28,906 nucleotides of DNA, taken from NCBI RefSeq assembly GCF_000003815.2, contig NW_023365766.1:1-28906 (forward strand), in the 5' to 3' direction. Positions 19,340-28,310 of the stretch are shown piece after piece. Positions within the stretch are counted from its first letter, which is position 1; every line of letters starts with the position of its first letter. The notes under the pieces were generated by a model. That model was not told the DNA's origin and ran no database searches. It saw only the letters and a list, made by a program, of their open reading frames with translations. The position numbers and the translations under genes are program-made. Source of the stretch: Branchiostoma floridae. Taxonomy: Eukaryota > Chordata > Leptocardii > Amphioxiformes > Branchiostomatidae.

Positions 19340-20345
19340 ACACAATATTTACCTCCATGAAATGTCATGGAGGTTATATGTACAGTAGCGCTTGTCTGTC
19401 TGTCTGTGTACAAAATAACTCAAGAATGGCTGGCTGGATTGGTTTCATACTTGGTGTGATGGTGTGGTGGGACAAAAGCTAGAAATGATTAGATTTTAGG
19501 CCCCCTAGTGGCATCCTTGGTACTGCAGTGCAACTTTCAGTTTTGCTATCTCATGCTCTGAACAAGTTATGGTCACGAATTTTTAGTGTTAGATAGCTCT
19601 TGTGCTCAAGATTAAGTGACGGAAGTTTGTGCCCCCTAGCAACAGGGGACATTTTTGTCAAAAACTTTTGAAGTGGCTAACTCAAGAAGGGAACAACAAA
19701 TTTTCATGATTTTTGGTATGTAGGTACCTTAGACAAAGTTGTACAAAATGAAGTACAAACTATGCATAATAGGAGTACATTTGCATAATTGATAACAAAA
19801 ATCTATCATAGCAGTTTTTTTAATGTATCTCTTGTCCCGGACATGATATGGCCTTGACAGCGGGGCAAGTGGGGCAAGTTTCAGCCTCCTAACATTTGTT
19901 TTTGGAACTGCAGGGGCATTTCGTTAAGACATTCCAAAGTGGACAACTGCAGAAGGGCATGAGGGATTGACATCATTTTATGCATGCTGGTAGCTTAGGC
20001 AAAGATGTTAATGATACACATGTTATGCAAATAAGGAATTAATTTGCATAATGAATGTGAAATTTACATTGTTCCATTGTTTTCAATAACTGGACCAATA
20101 AATGTAACACATACATGATAGATGGAACATAAGCAGATACCAAATATGCTAATGAGGAACTGATTTGCATAATATAAGCGAAAATTGCAAAACCGCTTAA
20201 TGATTAATGATGGGAATTTTATACTCAAACATGTGTATGCTACTCAATGATGAACATCACCATGCATAAATCATGAAAATGTGCAAGTCATTTGCATAAG
20301 ATTTACAAAAGCTTTATTTCTCGAATTTTTGCTTAAAGAAAAGCA
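19340..20345. mobile_element. Dispersed repeat beginning with an ACCTCC hairpin
   Basis: It starts at a perfect 10 bp stem, ACCTCCATGA-AATG-TCATGGAGGT (19351-19374), then TCTGTCTGTCTGT and AAAATAACTCAAGAATGGCTGG. Inside are two or three diverged ~200 base sub-repeats around ATGCAAATAAGGAATTAATT / TTTGCATAAT (about 19755, 20030, 20150). No coding capacity. It resembles a widespread class of non-autonomous repeats in marine invertebrates; the family was not assigned and the ends are approximate. Confidence 0.5.
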
Positions 20346-20349
20346 GCAA

Positions 20350-20697
20350 AGACAGACTTATTTGCTTATATATTGATGGTGTCGAGCACCATGAACAGAC
20401 TTACTTGCCCATGTATTGATGGTGTTCAGCACCAAGGACAGTCTTGCTCGAGTCTTTAAAGTGTTCAGCACAAAGAATAGACTTAGTTGCTCATATATTG
20501 AAAGTGTTCAGCACCAAGGACAGACTTAGTTGCTCATATGTTGACGGTGTTCAGCACCATGGACAGCTCATGTATTAATGATGTTCAACACCACAGACAG
20601 GCTTAGTTGTTCATTTATTGAGAGTGTTCAGCACCAAGGACAGGCTTAGTTGCTCCTGTATTGATGATGTTCAGCACCAAGGACAGACTTAGTTACA
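20350..20697. repeat. 43 bp minisatellite
   Basis: About eight units of 42-44 bases with the phrase TTGATGGTGTTCAGCACCAA followed by GGACAGACTTAGTTGCTCAT. Each unit contains a small TGGTG-TTCAG-CACCA hairpin core. Units differ by a few bases and some are truncated. Confidence 0.85.
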
Positions 20698-21830
20698 TCC
20701 TTTAAGCTGTTTGGTGCGGATTTTCATGATCTTTTACGTATACCGTATTCATTTTAATTCCACCATTTCGATTCCACATAAATAGATTTTCTAGGCGCAA
20801 AATCCAAGGGCATAGCGGCATAGGTGACAAGTGCTTGCCGAGGGACCTGGCGGCTAAATTAGTCCACAGACACGTGCATGACCTCAACGCAACCCGGGTT
20901 GGCACATATTCCATGTACCCAAGCAGAAAACAGTGGCATAAGACAGACCGTTTTGATACGACGGGAGACGTGTCGCGAACAGGCTATGTCGTCTGACTTG
21001 ATTTGCGTACATTTAAAAAAAACTGGAGTTAACAGCGGTAGATTGATTATTTTGCAACACAGTGGTTTGCGATGAGTCTCACTATAACATGCTTGGTCAT
21101 ATTTGATAGGAAGCGAGTACGTATTAGTTTTAGACTAGAATAGTTGCACAATGCCAGATATGTATTTGCTGAGCTTGAATTTGGTGCGCCGATATTCCTA
21201 TCAAATTCGAAGGTAGCTTTCTTAGCGTGCAAGTTGGCAGATGTTCCCGATCGTTGATCACGGCCGGCGAAAATATCAAAGTCGCTGTTGACTTGTGTTG
21301 ACCGGTTAATACGTTAGATTTTCTGTGAACAGACGCCTTCTTTATTTTGATGTTGCATCTATCTCGGTTACTGTTTGAATCCACATATTTTTGATTGAAA
21401 AAATATATCCACTTATATAATTATAAGAAAACATGGTTATGAAGATTGTTATTTTGTGAAGAAAATTGCAGAAGATCGGCTCACAATTTTACTTTAAAAA
21501 AGCATTATGTTAAGCACACGGTGGAACCCAGCCTTCAGGCCAGCACCTGACGTACAATACACCTGACGTACAATACGAGCCTAACCTCTGCCTGGAGAGT
21601 AACGTACAATATGTGAAGGGACTAAACTAATGACCTTACAGCCTCAACTTTGTCAGTGCTACCTTAGGTGAATCACTATCCTCACAAATTTGTGTTGTGT
21701 TTTCACAGATGAAGACTGTGAGTGTGGCACGCACTTGTGTTGTGTCTGAATGTTGGAGTGGACCCCCAGATGTCATCAAACCATCCCCTTGTGCCAGACA
21801 GGAGTGTTGGATTGGTAAGGTCCCACAAAG
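20698..21830. other. Gene-poor stretch with minor repeats
   Basis: No supported gene. Seen here are a 12 base inverted pair (TTTGATAGGAA near 21099, TTCCTATCAAA near 21194), a tandem ACCTGACGTACAATAC near 21546-21577, and a single arm ACCTCTGCCTGGAGAGTA (21585-21601) related to the hairpin at 25449-25488. Open frames are short and without domains. Confidence 0.4.
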
Positions 21831-21960
21831 ACTGTAAATGCATTTAAGTTTGCAGGGATTCAATTTGCGGTAGGGGGGAAATTCACGGTTGTTTTGAGTT
21901 TGCATGAAGCGGCTACCACGAAAACCACAAACATAAAACCACAGCAAACATTGCCACATT
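21831..21960. mobile_element. MITE-like repeat fragment (ACTGTAAATGCATTTAAG end)
   Basis: Starts ACTGTAAATGCATTTAAG and continues with GTTTGCAGGGATTCAATTTG and TCACGGTTG. The same motifs, in reverse complement, form 27851-28032. It is a short, non-coding, dispersed repeat with an ACTGTAAATGCATTTAAG terminus. Confidence 0.55.
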
Positions 21961-22583
21961 TACAGTAGGGGTTTGGGAATTCTCCCGAGCAGCCTTTGTA
22001 AAGTTAACGTAACCCTACTTTGCCTATTTAGTCAGTTATTAGTTGAGCTTGCCTAAGTTTTATGTTTCCAACATAGGAAGAGATGCTGCTACAGTGATTG
22101 TTAGTTCAGTGCCCAGTACACAGTAGTGGTCTATGTGGCCTTGCATTGCGCAAATTCGTTATGAAAAGTACTTCGTAGAAGCACACTGTATAGACTGATT
22201 ACATGTAGTTATTATGGATCCTCATTGGGTTTTGTCCACGAGAGCTCGTCAATGGGTTGCCTGTAACTCGACCGGAGCTTGTGCGAGCAATGGCCAAGAC
22301 TTGGCCAATACTCGGACGGCAATCCGACGGTTTTAAAGTCTTTTTTTCCGGTCGGAGCTTGCCCGAACTCTTCGGTCTCGCGCCAGCCTCGCTCGGGTTT
22401 AATACAATAACCGGACGATATTCCGTCCGACATTGACAAGTTGGGTGCGCTTCGGGCGAGCGTCGTGCTGCTGTCGGTGGGAGCTTGGAAGGGCTCCGGC
22501 AGAATTTTTACTGTCACCTAATCAATTTTACACCTGTGTTGAACACGTACTTTTGTTTTGGTCTTTCACACATAGTAGACAGT
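21961..22583 (+). other. 5' flank of the Harbinger transposase
   Basis: No coding domain recognised. 22250-22500 is GC-rich with repeated CGGAGCTTG / GAGCTTG phrases. A pyrimidine-rich tract ending in CACACATAG at 22574 sits just before the transposase ATG, so an upstream non-coding exon is possible. The transposon's left terminal inverted repeat was not identified. Confidence 0.35.
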
Positions 22584-24038
22584 ATGCAGCAGCAACATCA
22601 ACTGATTCCTCCACAAAGGCTCCGCCGTGCCCGTATTGCCAACCTACAGTTGCAGCTTGAGCAACTGCACCGTCGCGAGCAGGTAGTCGTAGCTGCACTT
22701 CTGGCTGATGAGGTGGAGGGCCGAGTTAGAAGACGCCAGCGTACGTGCTGGGTCAAACCATGGCTACAGCACCGTGTCCTGCTTGGCCAATACGATAACC
22801 TTTTGCAGGAACTAATGCGCGAGTCGCAAGGCGACTTAAAAAACTACCTGCGCATGGAAATGGATATGTTCCTTGAACTAGTGGCAAGAGTTTCTCCGAG
22901 GATTACGAAGTCCTCCGCTTACAGCCTCCCTATATGTCCGGGACTGAAGCTTGCTGTAACCTTACGCTTCTTAGCAACAGGGAACTCATACGCGTCTTTA
23001 TCCTATTCCTTTCGCGTATCACAGAGCACGATCTCAATCTTTGTTCCAGAAGTATGCGATGCCATTGTTGAAGAATACGTGCATCATCATTTTGCGACTC
23101 CATCGAACCCCGACGAGTGGGGAGATGTTGCTGGCAAGTTTGCATCCAGGTGGAACTTCCCTCGCGCCTGCGGTGCCCTAGACGGCAAACACGTCGCAAT
23201 TCGGAAGCAGCCCCACGGTGGAAGCAGGTTCTACAACTACAAGGGCTATCACTCTATTGTGACCATGGCTCTAGTAGACGCCGAGTACAACTTTCTATGG
23301 GCTAATGTGGGGCGGAGGGAGCGAGCTCGGATGCGGCAATTTTCCAAGTCTGCACCCTACGCCAGAGCCTACAAGAGGGCACCCTGGGACTTCCACCCCC
23401 AGATCCCCTGCCTGGTGACGACAGGAACACCCCCTACTTTATAGTAGGGGATGATGCGTTCCCTCTACGTGTCTGGCTCCAGAAACCTTACAGCCTGAGG
23501 GATCTCACCCATGACAAAAGAGTGTTCAACTACCGACTGTCAAGGGCGCGGCGTGTCGTCGAAAATGCCTTCTTCGGTATTCTCGCATCCACGTTCAGGT
23601 ACGTGTAGCTACACGAAATGCATGTTGGAAATGGATATTTTGTGTTTTCACTGCTTGTGTAAAGAACGGGATACTGCATAAGATGAGACTATATTTCATA
23701 TTTCTTCGTTCTCCCTATGTTGTAGGGTTCTGTTGACAACTGTGCAAGTTCTGCCACACAACGCCCAACGTGTAACAAAGGGTTGCCTGGTACTGCACAA
23801 CATCCTGCGTACCAGGTATCCTCACCTGAGGAATGAGGCTTTGGATGAGGATATTGATGGAATGATTGTGCCAGGCTCATGGCGGAATGCTGGCGTGCTG
23901 GACGACTGTCGGCGGGAGGGAGCTACCGGAGAGCGAGCGACACGACAAGGCCGTGAACTACGTCAATACCTCATGCACTACGTCAACAGCGATGCGGGCA
24001 AAGTTCCCTGGCAGGAAGCAGTCATCGGGATCTTGTAG
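22584..24038 (+). pseudogene. PIF/Harbinger DDE transposase, two exons, one frameshift
   Basis: The enzyme excises and inserts the transposon, together with a Myb/MADF-like partner. The Met at 22584 starts MQQQHQLIPPQRLRRARIAN, followed by a basic N-terminus. A helix-turn-helix-like region is about 128-162 (LRFLATGNSYASLSYSFRVSQSTIS). The DDE_4-type nuclease begins GALDGKHVAIRK (first D at 200), then YNYKGYHSIVTMALVDAEYNFLW. After ANVG (about 23305) a base is missing from a G-run; the next frame carries SSDAAIF (second D), GDDRNTPYFIVGDDAFPL and RRVVENAFFGI (the E). Exon 1 ends at 23598 before GTACGT. Exon 2 starts at 23726 after TTGTAG and gives TTVQVLPHNAQRV, LVLHNILRTRYP and a stop at 24038. 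A poly(A) signal lies at 24216. The single-base shift could be genuine decay or a sequencing error. Confidence 0.92.
23599..23725 (+). other. Transposase intron
   Basis: GTACGT donor and TTGTAG acceptor. Splicing restores a continuous ...STFRVLLTT... reading across the joint, as expected in the conserved C-terminal part of Harbinger transposases. Confidence 0.85.
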
Positions 24039-24700
24039 CATGTATAACATTGGCTTTTTTAAGATTATTTTTGGCACAGTGCGGAAGAGTATCTATTCTT
24101 ATCATTGCTTTTTTTACTTATTGTTTTGCAGGACTACAAGATTGCTTGTTGAAACGTTATAAGTTTTTATATGCATAAGCGCTAGGGACAATTTCGTCCG
24201 TAACATAAGTAACATAATAAAGACTACTTGATGAACTTCTCAAAGAATGCTGCGTACCTTTGACAGTGAAAATTAATTGGACATGATGACAGAAGTGAAA
24301 AAATACAAGTCAACTCAATGAAGTCAACTGATTAAACTGAACTTTGATCTACACCGTCGTATCACTTTGTCATGTCACTTAATTTGACGTGTAATTGATT
24401 TCTTTTTCAACTGAATTAGGACTTCTTCCGCTTCCTTTGTGCAACCTGCTGTTTCTTTGCTGGTCGATTCTGTAGTCTGTGGATCAGAGGTAACCGACGT
24501 ACGGTCTTGCATGTTGGTCACCTGGAAGTAGATAAAGAGAAAGTTAGTCCTACTGCCAACACTTGGGCTTAGGTCACGGACTAGCTCCCTCCGTCTATAA
24601 TGAGAAATATTGTTAAATCATAGTTCGTAGCTGTGCATGGAGACAACGTGAAATCAAAACGTAAACGAAAGCAAAACGTAACATGTATGTATTTACAACG
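24039..24700. other. Interval between convergent Harbinger genes
   Basis: Contains the transposase 3' UTR with AATAAA at 24216-24221. On the minus strand a possible last exon of the MADF gene is preceded by TACTTCCAG (about 24519-24527), with basic or polar frames over about 24380-24518. Its frame is uncertain, because two frames look protein-like: one ends in a Lys/Arg-rich tail. Confidence 0.35.
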
Positions 24701-25739
24701 CTAGCTGGTGTGGCCTGCGGGGCAGGGGGCATCCACCCCATGACAGACTGTTGCTGGCCTCCGTCGTGCACCTGGAGAAAGGCCGGACGTTGGTAGGGCA
24801 TGTACACTTGACTGGGGGGCACCGTGGCTCTGTGGAGGCGGGAAAGCTGAGGGTCCTGGCAGGGGTACGCTCATCACCGAAGGTTCTCTGGGTAGCCATC
24901 GGAGGGTTGCCTCGAAGATGTCCCGCTGGTAATGCTGAAAATGGTCAGGGGGAATCCTGAAACAAGTGGAGGTGATCCAGTGGCTCCATGAAGCCCTCTC
25001 GTTCAAAGGCTGCTGGTCGCGAGCGATGTTTTCCACCTAGTCCGGGGGAAGAATGCACATCAATATCACTGTTAATTTTGTAACATGACAAGGGTGTTGA
25101 GTTATCCGTGTATATATTACAGTGTAAGCGAAATATTGATGGTGTAGAAACACAAAGTTTGACCTCCTGCTGTGTCCTCTTTTTCTCCTTCTCTGACGCC
25201 TGCAAGAACTTTTCCAGGATGTCTGATACGCTGAAACTTGTCGTGCTCTTCTTCTTTTTGTTCGCTGGATTGTTCCGCTTCTGTCCACTTGATCCACAGG
25301 GAGTCTCCCCACCTGTCGACGTACCGGGCACCTGGTCGCCATCCTCTGACCCGTCGTCGTCCTCCTCAACTTCATCTACAGTGGCAGGAACCTGGCACAT
25401 GGATTACAGGACAAACGTGTTAGAATCATTTTATCCGCCTACGGCTATTCTCCAAGCAGAGGTAGGTGGGAAAATCTCTGCTTGGAGAGTACCTACGACA
25501 TGGAAGATCACATTACAGCATCACATAACAGCATTACTGAAAAATGATAATGCTTACCGATCCCAGGTCCTCCGGTAGATGGTCCATGCAATAAGGGTCT
25601 AGGAACTGGAACCTCTCCAGCTTCCAGCGTTGGAGGCTGGTGAGAGATACTTTTCCAGAGCCTGACTTGGCTTTCTTCGTCCTTTTGAGCTTTACGTACT
25701 CCGTCCGTTGGGATTTAAACCTCCTTGTGGTGTCTTCAG
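24701..25739 (-). CDS. MADF-type (Myb/SANT-like) Harbinger accessory protein, 5' end missing
   Basis: In Harbinger elements a Myb/SANT- or MADF-type protein binds the transposon and helps transposase enter the nucleus and act. Three exons splice in phase. In 25739-25558, acceptor TGTATAG leads into RRFKSQRTEYVKLKRTKKAKSG and the MADF-ending WKLERFQFLDPY, with donor GTAAGC. In 25391-25164 a GTGCCAG acceptor leads to an acidic stretch (VEEDDDGSEDGD), a KKKK cluster and FLQASEKEKKRTQQE, with a weaker donor GTCAAA. In 25036-24701 a GGACTAG acceptor leads to ENIARDQQPLNER and PPDHFQHYQRDIFEATLRWL, a BESS-like tail. Near 24830 a different frame (VYMPYQRPAFLQVHDGG) looks more protein-like, so a frameshift is likely. 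The N-terminal part of MADF must lie right of 25739, in or beyond the gap. Confidence 0.7.
25449..25488. repeat. Intronic hairpin with TCTCCAAGCAGAG arms
   Basis: TCTCCAAGCAGAG (25449-25461) and CTCTGCTTGGAGA (25476-25488) are exact reverse complements around a 14 base loop. It lies in the first visible intron of the MADF gene. A diverged single arm occurs near 21585-21601, so it is a dispersed repeat core. Confidence 0.75.
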
Positions 25740-25884
25740 CTATACATGTGCACCAAAAAGGCAGGAAACTTTTAATGCAACAATCAGGAGTGAAACATCG
25801 AAGCCTTCTGACGAACAAAAAATAACATCAAGGAAGCAATGCCACACACATCACCTTTTTCCTCCAGGTGGAAAAAAAGTCACC

Positions 25885-25984
25885 NNNNNNNNNNNNNNNN
25901 NNNNNNNNNNNNNNNNNNNNNNNNNNNNNNNNNNNNNNNNNNNNNNNNNNNNNNNNNNNNNNNNNNNNNNNNNNNNNNNNNNNN
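25885..25984. other. Assembly gap (100 N, probably unknown size)
   Basis: Exactly 100 N is a conventional placeholder. The hairpin array begins directly at its right edge, so the array was probably what broke the assembly. The MADF 5' exon may also be hidden here. Confidence 0.95.
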
Positions 25985-26333
25985 TGCTGAAGCTCCTTCA
26001 GCACTGGAATTCCAGTGCTGAACCCAATGCGAGCACTGGATTTCCAGTGCTGAACTTCTCCGAGCACTGGTTTTCCAGTGCTGAACTGCCGTCAGCACTC
26101 GGGTACCAGTGCTGAACTCGCGGCAGAGGTCATTCAGCACTGGTTACCCAGTGCTGAAACCGCCGTCAGCACTGGAACCGAGTGCTGATCACAAAAGTAC
26201 ATGTAACGGGTTCAGCACTGGATTTACCAGTGCTCGGGAACTTTTCAGCACTGGAAGACCAGTGCTGTAAAAACTTCAGCTCTGGGCTTCCAGTGCTGAC
26301 GTTTATAAAGCACTGGAACGTTCCAGTGCTGAA
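25985..26333. repeat. Array of short palindromes (AGCACTGG...CCAGTGCT), part 1
   Basis: About ten hairpins, starting with a truncated arm at 25985-25991: 25997-26022 (a perfect 26 base palindrome), 26032-26054, 26063-26085, 26092-26115, 26133-26158, 26166-26188, 26211-26237, 26244-26269, 26275-26299 and 26309-26333. Stems are TTCAGCACTGG / CCAGTGCTGAA with a 3-6 base loop that differs between units. The 6-23 base spacers between them are unique. It has no coding capacity, and the frames through it are artefacts. Function is unknown. Confidence 0.9.
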
Positions 26334-26835
26334 GCCTGAACGTAATATTCGTGTACTAGTACTAGTAGTAGCATGCGTCCGTACGGCTGTCTGAGTTATT
26401 TCCTTTAGACTTAGGTATATCTGTGCGTGTTATTTAATCTCCAATCAGGTCTTGCGTGGCACTAGCTTTTACTAGCTTTAGACTAGAGTAGACACTTGTG
26501 ATATTGTTAATTGTGTATACAGTTAATGGCACTCAAGTTTCTTTTCTTGTGGTCAATTGATACGAAAATTTTAAATCAACAAATCACATATTCTATACTT
26601 GTGGCAAAGTAGTGTCTTTTTAGGCAGAGGTAGACAACTAACAGTTGGTCTATCTGTGTGGTAAAGAGATCGCTTGTTTTTTTTACAAAGAATAGGTAGT
26701 TACAGGTGGACGACACATTCTGCTTGTGCGGCAAAGAAGCATCATTTAAAAGAACGTTGTATAATACAGTTGTCCATTTACATTTTGTTACAGAATGTAA
26801 CGTTAAGTTCTTTTCACCAACTTTATACATTTTAT
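26334..26835. other. Non-repeat segment between the two hairpin arrays
   Basis: About 500 bases without palindromes, containing ACTAGTACTAGTAGTAG near 26354 and an AT-rich remainder. No ORF has a recognisable domain. It could be an insertion that split one array or an original separator; no flanking duplication was recognised. Confidence 0.45.
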
Positions 26836-27000
26836 ACTCGGTTTCCAGTGCAGAATATTTGTCAGCACTGGATTTCCAGAGCTGAAATGTCCTCAGCACT
26901 GGAAATCCAGTGCTGATTGTAGTCTCAGCACTCGGTTTCCAGTGCTGACAGGAGGGCTTCGAGTGCTGAAGCTGCCTCAGCACTGGTGTTCCAGTGCTGA
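26836..27000. repeat. Array of short palindromes, part 2
   Basis: The same hairpin family: a damaged unit at 26836-26855, then 26862-26886, 26893-26916, 26925-26948, a single right arm at about 26955-26970, and 26977-27000. The stem is TCAGCACTGG / CCAGTGCTGA. Several units carry ACTCGG instead of ACTGG in the left arm, as also seen at 26092-26115. Confidence 0.9.
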
Positions 27001-27270
27001 CAGAGGAGACCGTTACTTTTGTATACTTAGTATAACATGTATATATGCAACAATTGTACGGGGTACAAAGTATGGCATCTACATAACTACATATCTAACC
27101 AATGAGGTTATATCACCTCCCTGATCTAACTAATACAGAAGTTGTAGTATGGGATACGTTTCTTACAGTCATTGGAGGCTTTTACAATCATTGAAGGAAT
27201 TTCTCATGTCTAAACCTTCTTTGAGAAATGTGAACTCAAACCTAAAAGATCCTCGAAATTTCGAAAGCCT
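27001..27270. other. Short non-coding interval upstream of the THAP gene
   Basis: AT-rich with no feature recognised, apart from TCATTGGAGGC / TCATTGAAGG near-repeats around 27170-27196. Confidence 0.4.
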
Positions 27271-27277
27271 AAATTCG

Positions 27278-27309
27278 TCACTTCCGAGTTCGCTACGAAC
27301 CGGAAGTGA
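27278..27309 (+). promoter_or_regulatory. Inverted pair of ETS-type sites upstream of THAP gene
   Basis: TCACTTCCG (27278-27286) and CCGGAAGTGA (27300-27309) are inverted ETS/GABP-type motifs about 105-130 bases before the THAP ATG. CGGAAGTGA recurs near 28051, before the second THAP copy. They are likely core promoter elements of a TATA-less gene; this is inferred from motif and position. Confidence 0.5.
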
Positions 27310-27412
27310 TGTAGCGCAAGAACGGACATGTTTGTGTAAATGCACGCACTTTTGAAAACAACAACTTTGAGAAAGCCTCTTCAGCTATTTCTCAGGGATA
27401 CAGTTTGTCAAC

Positions 27413-27784
27413 ATGCCTACACGGTGTGTTGCAGCATTCTGCTCGAATGTCACCTCCCCTTCTATCAGCCTTCACAAGTTTCCAAAGGACGAGAAAGTTC
27501 GCGCCGAGTGGGTGTGGAACGTACGGCAGACAAGCGGTCCTGACCGGGAGGGGATGGAATGGACGCCGAGCCCGACCTTTCGCCTGTGTTCCGAACATTT
27601 TACAGATGACTGTTTCGACCCTGCCCAGGACATGAGGAGATCGCTCGGGTTCAATGTGAAGCACCATAGGGAGGTCCTGCCCGGTAAAATTCCAACCATC
27701 TTTCTCAGAGCCTCAGGGCCGGCCAAACCTGCTCGTGCTAATCGTAGGAAATCACAGGCTGTAGCCAAAAGGCGTCACCAGGAG
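27413..27784 (+). CDS. THAP-domain protein, first coding exon
   Basis: THAP domains are C2CH zinc-binding DNA-recognition modules found in host regulators and P-element-derived proteins. From ATG 27413 the frame shows C5-x4-C10, KFP (22-24), W33/W35, C59-x2-H62 (LCSEHF) and the closing IPTIF (93-97). The C10-C59 spacing fits the family, so the domain is complete and intact. A basic stretch follows (ARANRRKSQAVAKRRHQE). The exon probably ends at 27784, where GAG/GTCAGT is a good donor; without splicing the frame stops at 27853. Downstream exons are not visible before the window ends, and a MITE-like repeat lies in the presumed intron. A host gene or a THAP-bearing transposon are both possible. 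Confidence 0.85.
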
Positions 27785-27850
27785 GTCAGTATAAATTATT
27801 GGCGACGCCTCAGGGGCGAGCCTAATGGTGAAGGCAGAACAACGTTGGTT

Positions 27851-28032
27851 TAATGGTCGCGGTTTTTGGGGCGGCCGCTTCACCGTGAACTTAAGACCAC
27901 TGCGAACATTTTTCCATGACAGTAAGAGACTACAGTGCATGGTGGTCCTGCAAATTTAAAACCACCAGGAAAAGTCCTTTTTCTCGCAACCGTGAAATTA
28001 AGTCCCCGCGAACTTAAATGCATTTACAGTAT
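27851..28032. mobile_element. MITE-like repeat in the presumed THAP intron
   Basis: Ends CTTAAATGCATTTACAGTAT, the reverse complement of the terminus at 21831. It contains internal CCGTGAAATTAAGTCC and CACCGTGAACTTAAG phrases. Non-coding. The left boundary is approximate. Confidence 0.6.
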
Positions 28033-28098
28033 TCGAGGTTGAAAGAGGGCGGAAGTGATCACAGACACTTAGCCCGGTGAATTTGGTTTGTGAAATTT

Positions 28099-28310
28099 GC
28101 CTGCATGGTGTGTTGTGGGATTTAGTTCTGTCACCTCAAAAGACGGGCTCAGCCTTCAGAAGTTCCTCAAGGATGTGCCCTTGTGGAAAGAGTGGGCCTG
28201 GGCAAGTCCGTTTGAGGAGAAAGGCACAGTGGTCACCTAACTGATCTTCTGTCCTGTGCTCTGCACATTTTGAATACCGTGCGTCTGCTTTGAGTTTGAA
28301 GCCTCCTTCC
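28099..28310 (+). pseudogene. Second THAP domain, decayed tandem copy
   Basis: The DNA around 28099-28135 (TGCCTGCATGGTGTGTTGTG) aligns with the start of the intact THAP exon (TGCCTACACGGTGTGTTGCA). One frame gives WCVVGFSSVTSKDGLSLQKFLKDVPLWKEWAW, keeping the first Cys, the KF(L)KD motif and the Trp. The start codon and the second Cys are lost, and a stop follows GTVVT near 28240. A shifted frame then gives VLCSAHFEYRA, the C-x2-H part. The copy therefore carries a stop and a frameshift. A CGGAAGTGA site upstream at about 28051 suggests the promoter was duplicated too. Confidence 0.65.

Noticed and set aside
24945-25163. Read-through C-terminus of MADF exon 2
   Set aside because: The in-phase splice from 25164 to 25036 gives a better family-like sequence than the unspliced frame, which ends in low-quality sequence.
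25985-27000. CRISPR array
   Set aside because: Repeats are palindromes with variable loops and irregular 6-23 base spacers; there are no Cas genes, and the context is clearly an animal genome.
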